Shown: positions 10,961-20,164 of the stretch, one piece after another
How positions within the stretch are numbered: the stretch's first letter is position 1
How the letters are laid out: the number at the start of each line of letters is the position of its first letter
Origin: Pseudoscleropodium purum
Lineage: Eukaryota > Streptophyta > Bryopsida > Hypnales > Brachytheciaceae
NCBI GenBank assembly: GCA_963969395.1
Contig: OZ017803.1
Location: 1,550,001 to 1,614,000 of the forward strand
Length of the DNA: 64,000 nt
Direction: 5' to 3'
Notes under the pieces: generated by a model
Database searches by the model: none
What the model was told of the DNA's origin: nothing
Seen by the model: the letters and a program-made list of their open reading frames with translations, nothing else
Translations under genes and position numbers: made by a program

Positions 10961-11282
10961 GCCGTCCACCGCCGGACCTAGAGGCCGTCCGCCACCGGAC
11001 CTGCCTCGGACCGCGCGAAGCGGCCCCGAACCTCGCGCCGTCCGCCCGTCGCCCCGTCCGACCGCCCCGTCCGTCCGACCGCCCTGACCGACTGACCCGT
11101 CCGACCGCCCCGTCCGTCCGATCGCCCTGTCCGACCGCCCTGACCGACCGACCCGTCCGACCGCCCGTCCGACCGGCACGTCCACCCGGACTGTCCGCAC
11201 TGTCCGCCTTCCGACGCCCTCCGCGCTTTGGACACGCCGACCGCCCCACTTAAACACTGACCGCCAACGGTGTCCGCCCAGC
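10961..11282. repeat. GTCCG-rich promoter-side island of the minus-strand locus
   Basis: Dense CCGTCCGNCC and GACCG words over about 320 bp in otherwise AT-rich DNA. It lies immediately upstream of the minus-strand transcription unit. Several overlapping open frames on both strands are repeat artefacts. It may be a promoter, a cluster of binding sites for an element-encoded protein, or both. Confidence 0.65.
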
Positions 11283-11289
11283 TGTCAAT

Positions 11290-13670
11290 TGGTGCATCCT
11301 ATGAGGCCATTATTATTCAAAAAGAGCGGTAACATTTCAAAAATAAAACAGTCTAATAATCACTGCTAAATGAGGATCAATGTAATTAGTTTGTCATTTT
11401 AAAAAAAAAAAATGTAAACCCTAAACCTTATACCCTAATTACCCTAAACCTTTTCTTTTCTCCCCTAAATTGTTTTATGAATGAGGGGAATGTGGTTAAG
11501 TTGAATATGTTTGAATTATTTACTGATATTATTCCTCTAAGTAGGTTTTGAGAAGATCTGAAGATGGTGGGGATTTTTTTAAAGTTCATTAGGAAATCAA
11601 ATGTTTTGCAAAAATAATCAATTCCATTTTCATTGTAAGCAAATGAAATTTTAAAAAAAGGCCCCAATACATAATTAAAATAACAGTTTAATGGATTTCA
11701 ACCTCATGATATTTAATGAAAGGTTGTGATTTCTCATTAGAAGTGCATCACGATCTTCAAATGAACATCGAGTCTTTCATATTTCTTAATGAAATTTTGA
11801 TTAGATTTGAAAACAAAGAAAAAGAATCAATGTTTTAACTTTCAAATCATGTATGGCTATATTTTTTCTGAAAAACATAGAAAAATTCGTTACTTGAGTT
11901 GGTGGAGTAGAATACATTATACATGTGCCATATATATTTTGAAGGGTAATTCCAATATTCTTATTTCAGATGTTTTTAAATATTAATTTTAAAAAAGAGG
12001 GTTCATTGTTTAAAGATCTAAAAAATTGACAAACATAATTTCTATTATAAATAAGAATTGAATTCAGAATTCGATTTTTGAAATGATTCAAATGAACAAG
12101 ATATTGATTATAAAATATTTCTTTGTTTGAGTTTTCAAAATGAATTCACGAAACAATTGCAAACTTTTGAACTTAGGTATATGGTATTGTTTTTGGTTTG
12201 TACTTTATAGAGTATAATATTTCCATTTTAATCCTAAATAAATGAAAAAATTCCACATGAATGAAATGTTTCTATGTATTGCACAAAGATTTCTACCAAT
12301 TATTATGATAATTAAATACATTGTTACATTTCATAAAATATTCTACATAGAAAAAAAAAATCATTTCAGTTTTCAATCATGATAAACGATGTCTTCTACT
12401 CTTTCTATTATATGTTCGTTTTGTACAACATGTACATTATACAATCTTTGAGAGCAAGGTAGTTCATTTTTGGCTCTCATTGAAATAGAAAATATATTTG
12501 TGTTTGGATTTTGAAATCATTATGTATTCTACGGTCTTGCAAGAATGCATCTTGTTTCTTCCTTTGAATCCTTTTGATATTTTCTTTTTTTTCCTTTTTT
12601 TTCTGTCTCGTAGGGCTCTTATTATCTTGTTCTCTTCATTTGACCAGCCTATTTGGCTTGGCTCTTAGTTTTTTTTTTTTTTTAATGTAATGGTTTATGC
12701 ATATGTTATAAAAAATATATATTATTTATCTAAAATTAATATATTGATGAACAAACGCATAAAGGCATTGAATGCTTTCACATTTAAAGTTATAAATCTA
12801 TCATAAATCACTCTTGCAAATTTGAATGATTGAATCGAAAATTTGAAAATGTAATTACAAGAGCTTTCAATTCAATCAATTGCATAAATCATAAATGTTG
12901 AAATGCAACTCGTATAAGTTTAGCATCTATGAAGATTAATTCATGTCATCCACATGCAATTTTCCAATTTAATAAAATGCAATTGAGTACTTCAATTTCT
13001 TTCTTTTCAATTCTCTAAGTAACATTCACTTCATATCTTTCTCTATTTGTTTATTTAATTTTTGGGAACAAATGGAGAAACCATCTTTGTCTATATTTGC
13101 ACATGCACTCTTATTTGATTGATGAAGAATAGATCTATGAAATATATAATCATTGATTTGTTCATGTTGATTTATCTAATATATTTTATGTATATATGTA
13201 TGTATCATTAAAAGAGTATGAAAGACAAGATTGACAGATTGTGTTCGAATGTTGTTGATTTTGAAATGATTTAGTATTATATCATTTATAAGAATATTAT
13301 AATAGTGTTATGTTATAATATTCCTAAAAAAATTGCAACAAATATTAAAATACATGCTAAGTTAGGTTTATTAGCCTATCAATTGTTCATTAATAGACAT
13401 AATTGAATAGCCCCCTTAAATGAAACATTCAATATCTAAATCTTACAATCCAAATGGTGGATTTGTCTAAAATTTTTTCTACATTTTTTCCAACTAATTT
13501 ACTACAAGATCCTACAGTTACATATGCCCCAAAGTATTTTTCTTCTAAGACTTGATATTTGCACTACTATTGGGAGTTTTGAAGTGTTTTTAGTGAAAAG
13601 AACTTTACGGGTTAAACATCTCTACTGTGAGATTTTGAAAAAAGAACAATTTCCTTCATTAGGTTTAGGG
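11290..13670. other. AT-rich spacer between divergent genes
   Basis: About 2.4 kb between the divergent promoter islands. No reading frame or terminal repeat was seen; there are long A and T runs. If the composite-transposon reading is right, this is internal non-coding sequence. Confidence 0.4.
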
Positions 13671-13675
13671 TTCAA

Positions 13676-13985
13676 GATGAGCCGTCCGCCCCGTCCGCCC
13701 TGCCCAACCCGTCCGCCGCGATATCCGTCCGGCCTGTTTGCCCGATCCGGAGTCCGCCCTGTCCGGCCCAACCGCCTTGTCCGCCCCGATACCGTCCGCC
13801 CTGTCCGCCCCGATACCCGTTCCTCCCGGAACGGCCGTCCGATTGACACGCGGACTGATGTGGTCCGCATGATCTGGACGTCCGCCTCGGGGCGTCCGCA
13901 TATATATATGGGGAGGCGGATGGCTCATTCCGAACAATCGTTCTCTTTTGGAGTAGGCGGACGAGTGCATTGGAAGCTCTGCGCG
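13676..13985. repeat. GTCCG-rich promoter-side island of the 14133 gene
   Basis: GTCCGCCC, GCCCTGTCCG and related words, with a TATATATATG box embedded at 13901-13910. The open frames through it on both strands are composition artefacts. Confidence 0.65.
13900..13909 (+). promoter_or_regulatory. Putative TATA box of the 14133 gene
   Basis: ATATATATAT at the 3' side of the GTCCG island, about 230 bp upstream of the ATG at 14133. Confidence 0.45.
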
Positions 13986-14132
13986 CCCCTTCAGCTTTGA
14001 GTGAACGATTGTTGTGGCATTGTTACAAATTTTCACAAAGTTCACGCTTGTAAAATTTTAATTAATTTATTAAATCAAAATTTTGGTTCTTAAGCTTTCT
14101 AATTGTTTCATTCTCTTTGCTTCAGCTTCATC

Positions 14133-15395
14133 ATGCCGAAAGATAGAACACCCAAAAAAAGTAGTCGAAAGGGAAGACCCCAATTGTTCGATTGGGATGC
14201 TTGGGCCGATCCATTGTGCGTGGGTGAACCAAGATGGGAAGAAGAACCAACAAGAGTGTGGGATTGCTCAATGTGCAAGAAGTATGTAAAAATGACTCAC
14301 ATTCAAAAACTTTGGCGACGTGAACGTGTAGAGCACCAAGCACCACGTTGGGAAGGACAAATGTCTACGTGCCAAAGTGAGCACTTCAAACAACGATACA
14401 CACAAGTGCATCGAGTTCTTGGCATTAAAAGCGCCAAACCAAATATAATGAATTATAATGTTATGGCAATGGTTTGGGCAAAGATTGTACTCCACAAGGA
14501 CGTGGACTGGCGTACTGCTACAGGTCGCAATGTCGAGAACTATACGCGCACGGATGCCGTTATAGATACACAGTGGAGGGGCGCAAGCGATTGCATGCCA
14601 AAGTGGTCTAATCGAGGTTATCTACAACAACCTTCAGTTGTTCTACGAGATGCTGAAGATGCGTGGACAGATGACGATGATGACGATGATATGCAAGCGC
14701 CTGTCACATTTGGAGTTAGACACGAGCGAATAGAAGAACGAGAACGAATTGAATTCGAACAACAAATGCAAGAAGCAACACGTAGAAGCCTTCAAGATCA
14801 TGGACGGCAAGATAGGCATGGTGGGTCCTACGGACATGAACATGGAACGCGAGAATCTGAATATGAAAGAGGTGGTTCATACTCTGGTTACGATCCTCAA
14901 AATAGATATGAAGGTGAAAGAGGGAGCTATGGATCCACGCATTATGGTGGTTCAAGTGCAGTTGGTTCTTATTATGGCACTCCCCCTGAAATTGGCTCTC
15001 TAGGTGGGACAGGTAGCTATGGCAACACGCACTATGGTAGGTCTACTAAATCTGGTTCATATTATACGACGCCCACTCAAGTGGACTCCAAAGGTAGTGG
15101 AGGAAGCCATGTAACCTCGCAGTATAGTTGCTCTCTTCACGGAAGCGCCCAATACTATCCGGGATCAACTAAAAGTGATTCATACGGGCATCATGGGGCC
15201 TCTTATTACGGGGCTTCAAATGAAAGAGGATCAGAGCCTACTACTCCGGTTCCTCCTCCCACTTTTGGAGGTTCAAATTATGGACAAAGAGGTGCACCGA
15301 GTGGATATCACGGAAACTACGGAGGTGGTCCATTCATTGGAGTACAAAGAAGAGGCAGTGGTCAACAATTTGAGTCCCATTCAGATTCCGAATAA
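14133..15395 (+). CDS. Protein with KLW/HF/NY/DW domain and Gly-Ser-Tyr-rich tail
   Basis: 420 residues, intron-free. The ATG at 14133 is chosen because the upstream part of the frame has no ATG. Residues 1-125 align with the minus-strand locus at 10741-10290 (shared KKS-x2-KG, DP, WE, YVKM, HI, KLW, TC-x3-HF, NY, MV, DW). C45, C48, C80 and H84 could bind one zinc ion (C-x2-C...C-x3-H). Residues 179-186 are a run of Asp. Residues 187-225 are charged and likely helical. Residues about 229-420 are a Gly/Ser/Tyr-rich low-complexity tail (SYG, HYG, SYY units in a loose 20-30 residue repeat) resembling prion-like tails of FUS-type RNA-binding proteins in composition only. A nuclear or nucleic-acid role is inferred. 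Preceded by its own GTCCG island and TATA box. Confidence 0.65.
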   Translation: MPKDRTPKKSSRKGRPQLFDWDAWADPLCVGEPRWEEEPTRVWDCSMCKKYVKMTHIQKLWRRERVEHQAPRWEGQMSTCQSEHFKQRYTQVHRVLGIKSAKPNIMNYNVMAMVWAKIVLHKDVDWRTATGRNVENYTRTDAVIDTQWRGASDCMPKWSNRGYLQQPSVVLRDAEDAWTDDDDDDDMQAPVTFGVRHERIEERERIEFEQQMQEATRRSLQDHGRQDRHGGSYGHEHGTRESEYERGGSYSGYDPQNRYEGERGSYGSTHYGGSSAVGSYYGTPPEIGSLGGTGSYGNTHYGRSTKSGSYYTTPTQVDSKGSGGSHVTSQYSCSLHGSAQYYPGSTKSDSYGHHGASYYGASNERGSEPTTPVPPPTFGGSNYGQRGAPSGYHGNYGGGPFIGVQRRGSGQQFESHSDSE

Positions 15396-15990
15396 AAAAA
15401 CATGCAAGTATATAGTGAGCATGTGTTTGCTCGATTTTCTCATTTTTACTCTCACGACAAGTATAGAGCACTAGATTGGTAGAAGTAGTACAAAATTTTA
15501 AATGAATAGAACAATTTTGAACAACAATTTTGTTCACTTTTTCAAAAAGTGTTGTGTAATAGTGTACACCAAGTATGTATGTAGGCAAGCATATTGTTGA
15601 AGACATCATTGTATTATTTTATAATAGCATTGATGTATACGGCTATAAGCGACTTTGATAAATAATAAAAATATGAAGAAGAAATGTAATTTTGTAAGAG
15701 CCATATTATGTTTATTTTTGAATTTAGCATTCAAGGTTAAATATGTACTAGCATGGTGTGTATTTTGAAATTATTGTTGTGTGTTTATTACATTTAAAAA
15801 ATTGTAAATGATATAAATGTATTTCTAATTAATTTATGAAAGATTGAATTATTTGAATATTTGAAATTTTTTTATTTTTCATTCAACGATTGCTAAAAAC
15901 TAAAATGATTTCTTATTCGTATGAAGAAATGCCCAAATTAGATAATTAGTGGTTCTTTTTTAGATTCTATTTTCAAATATGAAAAATAAA
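15396..15990. other. 3' flank of the 14133 gene
   Basis: AT-rich spacer with no gene. AATAATAAAAATATG near 15661 could serve as a polyadenylation signal. Confidence 0.35.
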
Positions 15991-15992
15991 TC

Positions 15993-16575
15993 GAATCGGG
16001 CGAACGCTTGATTTGTCCGCCCGTGGTCGTCCGATCGGGCGGACGGTTTGGAGCCGTCCGATGGGGCGAACGGGCCGTCCGCCGCGACCCGACGGATCGG
16101 GCGGACGCTAGATTTGTCCGCCCGTGGCCGTCCGATCGGGCGGACGCGGTTGTAGGGTTCCGGGGAGGCGGACAGCTGATGCGTCCGCTAGCCGTGGCCC
16201 GTCCGACCAAGCGGACGGTTTGGGGCCGTCCGATGGGGAGGATGGGCCGTTCGCCGCGACCCGACGGATCGGGCGGACGCTAGATTTGTCCGCCCGTGGC
16301 CGTCCGATCGGGCGGACGCGGCTGTAGGGTTCCGGGGAGGCGGACAGCTGATGCGTCCGCTAGCCGTGGCCCGTCCGACCAAGCGGACGGTTTGGGGCCG
16401 TCCAATGGGAAGGATGGGCCGTCCGCCGCTACCTGTCGGATTGGGCGGACGGCAGATTTGTCCGCTCGTGGCCGTCCGATCGGGCGGACGGGGCTCAAGG
16501 GTTTCGGGGAGGCGGACGGCTGATGTGTCCGCCACCCCCAGCCCGTCCGATCGGGCGGACGGGCCGTCCGCATTG
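15993..16575. repeat. 172-bp GC-rich tandem repeats upstream of the kinase-like gene
   Basis: The landmark GATTTGTCCGCCCGTGG recurs at 16010, 16111, 16283 and 16455 (16455 with one change), giving spacings of 101, 172 and 172 bp. Each unit also holds GTAGGGTTCCGGGGAGGCGG and CCGTCCGATCGGGCGGACG. Units differ by few substitutions, so the array is recent. It ends about 190 bp before the kinase-like start codon. Confidence 0.8.
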
Positions 16576-16766
16576 TCACTTTTGCTTTGCCCCTTGTGAA
16601 TGCAAGGTGGAGCGGAGAGCTTGGTGGTTCATCCTCCATTGGCTCTTTTCCAAGGCAAGGCAAGAGTGGTTTATTGGGGCCTCTTTGTTGCCAATTTTTT
16701 GGACACTTGCGCGTGAATTCAATTTCAAATTAAAAAATTTGATCTATATCAATTTCATTTGTCACG

Positions 16767-18260
16767 ATGAAAAAGGGGAAGAAGAAGGTTGCGAAGCTAA
16801 AACATGGAGAGGGACCATCAAACTTGGAGGTAGCTCGCCAAAGTCCTTCGGAGGAATGCAAAAAATTCATGATTGAGCGCATCGTTCAATTTTATAAATC
16901 GGAAACAACATTGTCTTTAGACAATAAGTACATCAGATATCAAGAGGAGTGCGTGTCTAAATTTAAGATAAACATGACACAGATGTTGTTGGATGCATTG
17001 AATGTGGCGAAGTGGCATGACGAAATGCATAAAACGTACTTCACCAAATGTTTGGAGAACAAGGTTCATGACGCTTTGTGGAATTCCAAAGTCATTTTGG
17101 TTAAATATGGCAAGGAATATCGACCCAATAACACCCAGTTTGAAGAAGTGATTCTGAAAGCGGACTTATTTAGGGGGCGATGTGCTCCATTCGCCAAAAC
17201 GCACAATCGAGTTGGTTCAATTGGTTGGTGGAAAAACAATGATGGAGTTGCTGAAGCGGAAAGGACCAAACGGCACCTCATAGCACTTCCAGATACAGCA
17301 CGCGTGATTGCTGTTGATGATAGAACGATGAGAGGTGGATATGCAACGATTCGAAAGGTTCGTATTGAAGGATGTCCAGGAATACTTCCTCATTGGGAGT
17401 TTGCGGCAAAGAAATCCATTCACCACCAAACTCGACCCGATCTTGCAAAGCTAGAACATCAAAACGAATCAATGGCTGTTCGAATTCCACACGCGGGTGT
17501 GATACGGTTTGCTGCAGTGCACGGAACGACGTGTAAAGGTTATGCATATTGGTGGAATGGTGGAACTCTTCGACAAATGTTGAATATGGATAAGGACTTT
17601 CCAGACAACATTCAAATCCGTTTAATGTATACGAATCCAACCGAAGAGGAGGTTGTAAAAGCTCACCGTTTAGGACGATATCGGAAGAAGCGCACGGAGT
17701 TGACATGCGCGTTTATGCATATAATGTATGTAGTGCATCTTGCTGGACATTTGCACAATGATATTTTTCCGTACAACATCTTGTTGCATTTTCCAGAGGA
17801 TGAGTCACGTGTGTACATTGGAGTTTGCGATTGGGGCATGACCACCTTAGCTTCTCAGCCAATGAAGTCTTTGTACACATTTACATCAGCAAATGAGATG
17901 AAACAGACTTTGCAGAGGAGATGGTGGGTGGATCCACGTATTGCATATTTGCATAAAGCAGGTGCAGATGTGGAAGTCATTCCGATGTATTCACGTAAGT
18001 CGGAAGAGTATGCCGTTCGAAAAATTGCTCGGCGGATGAATGGAAACAACATGTCAGAGGCGTATTTCAACGTGCTACGAAAAACACCTAGTGCGACACA
18101 ATTTGCCTTTCACGACTTTGCAAAAGTGTTTTATACTTACTTGAAGCGCATTTCTTTGAAGACTGACGATGAAAATACTAGTTTGGCCCATGTGATTACG
18201 CGATTTTCTAATACATATTGTTGGCCGATGCCAGATGAACATTTCCGCCATTTATATTAG
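16767..18260 (+). CDS. Protein-kinase-like protein with HND and DWG motifs
   Basis: 497 residues, intron-free. The N-terminus is very basic (MKKGKKKVAKLKHG), then an all-helical-looking region to about residue 170. The kinase-like fold is read from: RGGYATIRKVRI at 189-200 (degenerate glycine loop), AAKK at 213-216 (ATP-binding Lys), E230 or E234 (helix C), HND at 330-332 in place of HRD with N337 five residues after the Asp, and CDWG at 354-357 in place of DFG. All catalytic positions are filled, so activity is plausible, unlike typical pseudokinases. The lobe after DWG is shorter than usual and lacks a clear APE motif. Substrate and pathway are unknown. Located beside a GC-rich tandem repeat within the candidate transposon. 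Confidence 0.7.
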   Translation: MKKGKKKVAKLKHGEGPSNLEVARQSPSEECKKFMIERIVQFYKSETTLSLDNKYIRYQEECVSKFKINMTQMLLDALNVAKWHDEMHKTYFTKCLENKVHDALWNSKVILVKYGKEYRPNNTQFEEVILKADLFRGRCAPFAKTHNRVGSIGWWKNNDGVAEAERTKRHLIALPDTARVIAVDDRTMRGGYATIRKVRIEGCPGILPHWEFAAKKSIHHQTRPDLAKLEHQNESMAVRIPHAGVIRFAAVHGTTCKGYAYWWNGGTLRQMLNMDKDFPDNIQIRLMYTNPTEEEVVKAHRLGRYRKKRTELTCAFMHIMYVVHLAGHLHNDIFPYNILLHFPEDESRVYIGVCDWGMTTLASQPMKSLYTFTSANEMKQTLQRRWWVDPRIAYLHKAGADVEVIPMYSRKSEEYAVRKIARRMNGNNMSEAYFNVLRKTPSATQFAFHDFAKVFYTYLKRISLKTDDENTSLAHVITRFSNTYCWPMPDEHFRHLY

Positions 18261-18600
18261 ATTGGTAGTGCAGAAGTAGTAGTTGAATACTTGAATAGGT
18301 TATATAGGCATTAAAAATTAGTTTAGAAATATAGAGTTGGAATGAAAAAAATTATATGTGCAATTAGCCAAATGTGCACAATGTATGGTATTCTACATTA
18401 AATTGAATACATTTTGCCCATATTGATTATGTTTGTATTTGCGTTGATCTCGATTTTTTAAATAGTATATATATATATTTGAAGTCACAAACTTTTTTAG
18501 TTTGTCTTCTGAAAATGAATTGGAATTTTTTCATAGTTTCAGGACTATCATGGACTCATGGTCAAACTTTATAATCTTTTAAATTGTTTAAAGATTAAGG
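18261..18600. other. 3' flank of the kinase-like gene
   Basis: AT-rich spacer up to the right terminal island, with no gene. Confidence 0.35.
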
Positions 18601-18762
18601 GAGTGACCGCGGGGCAGTTTGGATAGGGCGATCGGGGGAAATAGGGCCGTCAAAGCGGACGGGGCGGACGGGGTGACAGGCGGACGTTGCGTCCGCGGGA
18701 ACCGCGAATGTGAGCGGACGCTGCGGACACAGCGTCCGCGTCCGGACGTCGTATCAACCCTG
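18601..18762. repeat. GTCCG-rich terminal island (right end)
   Basis: CGGACG-rich stretch ending GCGTCCGCGTCCGGACGTC...ATCAACCCTG, matching the left end (reverse-complemented) of the 3069-3353 element and the right ends of the 22957 and 32330 elements. It has no left terminus of its own nearby. Confidence 0.7.
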
Positions 18763-20000
18763 TCGTATAGATTGGATCTGATGGTTATATACTTTGGCAT
18801 ATCGACTTATTCTTTCAGGTCGTGGACGAGTTAAAGGACATCTATCTCCCTTTGCCTTGTTGTGTTGAGCTCCTGCTTTATTCAGTCCAACTAGGTATTG
18901 AGGTCCATTTTTTTTCTTCCAGTTTCTAGATTTGCTCTGCCTTTTGCTCTAATTCCTCTAGATTTGGCCGCTTCCGGATCTCATCTAAAATTTGGTCTGG
19001 TTCCACTTTGAGTTCTCTCACAATGGCAAGTATGACGTTCGCCACATTGACATATATATGCTTAGCTTGCTACATCCACTAGAACCCAGAATCAAAGAAG
19101 TCAAGCTCTTCTAATTGATCCGGAAGCTGGCTAGGTTCTCCTCGATCCAAAGTTGGCACCTTCCCTTGTGCAATCAGATCCGTGAACTTCCGTTGTATCT
19201 AGTCTACCAACTCTACTTCTTCCAATTGTCTTCTTTTTTTGAATTCTTTATCTTTCTTCTCAAATTCATCCGTCAGTCTATACTTCAGAATCTCGACCTT
19301 GGTATTGTACTAGATTGTTTCATGCCCACTCAAAACCTCCTTGTGATGATAGAGGTGAAAGAGGTATGGGGTGATAGGATTGTGCTTTACCTTGGGCATG
19401 TGATTAGCTAATTTGGCGACTACGTCCTAAATTACTCTCCTCCATTACACAATCCGATCTTTTAAGGCTTCAAAGATGGTGTTAGCTACCATAATTGTAA
19501 CCTAGGTAGGCTTTTTTAAATATAAAATCTGAATAATAAATTCTAGTACCCTTCTATGCCTCTCATCTTTACAGTCATTAATAGCAAAACCTTCTTTGGT
19601 GTGAGCCAAACTCTAGAACTTTTCGATCATGTACTTATCTAACCTTCCAACTAATCCGAGTCCGCTCTTCTTGAACAAATACATATTCGCCTACTGTAGA
19701 TGTCTTCTATTTAAGCTATGGGTGGACCTTTCATCGTCAATTTGTACTGCTTCGGAACTCTGTAAATGAGTTCCTGGATCATCTCTTTATTCTTCATACT
19801 CCATGATCTATCTAACAATCCGACGCACCCAATATACATGAGGTCCTCTTCTAGCTGCGTTCGATGGGCTAGATTGGAAGGAATGACTTAACAGACCATC
19901 CGGACTATCACTACGGATTTTCATGTAGATAGATTGCCAATGACCACCATGAATCATTGACATCCGACAACCGAATTTAGTGCAAACAACACCGACCTTT
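18763..20000 (-). pseudogene. Decayed coiled-coil protein gene, stops mostly at former Gln codons
   Basis: On the minus strand from about 19980 to 18763 a protein-like frame can be followed with one or two shifts, for example HMPKVKHNPITPYLFHLY, RLTDEFEKKDKEFKK and KVEPDQILDEIRKR. By my reading it contains about ten TAG, five TAA and three TGA stops. Nearly all sit where Gln (CAG/CAA) or Trp (TGG) would fit, the signature of C-to-T decay. The product would be helical, charged and coiled-coil. I do not recognise the family; a retroelement gag-like protein is one possibility. It seems to continue at 6858 beyond the composite element. Confidence 0.45.
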
Positions 20001-20164
20001 CCATTCTCTTTTTATCACAGTCGATAACTCACCACTCTTTCTCTTAACTATATGTTCATGAGGTTCAACAACCTGAAACGGAGAAAAATGAAATGGTAGT
20101 GGGTTTAAGTACCTGTCGTGCGGCTGATTGTTCTTGATGGAGAACAGGAAAAAGACCATTCCGA

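Larger units (their letters stand above)
6859..18762. mobile_element. Candidate large hAT-like composite transposon carrying a stop-containing long locus and two intact genes
   Basis: The left end (6859) reads TAGGGTTGACGAATC and is followed by the same sequence found at one end of the miniature elements at 3069 and 32330. The right end (18762) reads ATCAACCCTG, preceded by CGTCCGGACGTC, which matches the other end of those elements. The two ends are therefore the two different termini of one family, in the correct mutual orientation. Between them lie all the long open frames of the window, intron-free and each next to a GTCCG island. No matching 8-bp duplication was found (left flank GGTCTTTC, right flank TCGTATAG), so a single insertion is inferred, not proven. 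No DDE/hAT transposase was recognised. Confidence 0.5.

Noticed and set aside
16000..16575. CRISPR-like array
   Set aside because: Long 172-bp repeats with no unique spacers and a plant-type genome; this is an ordinary tandem array.
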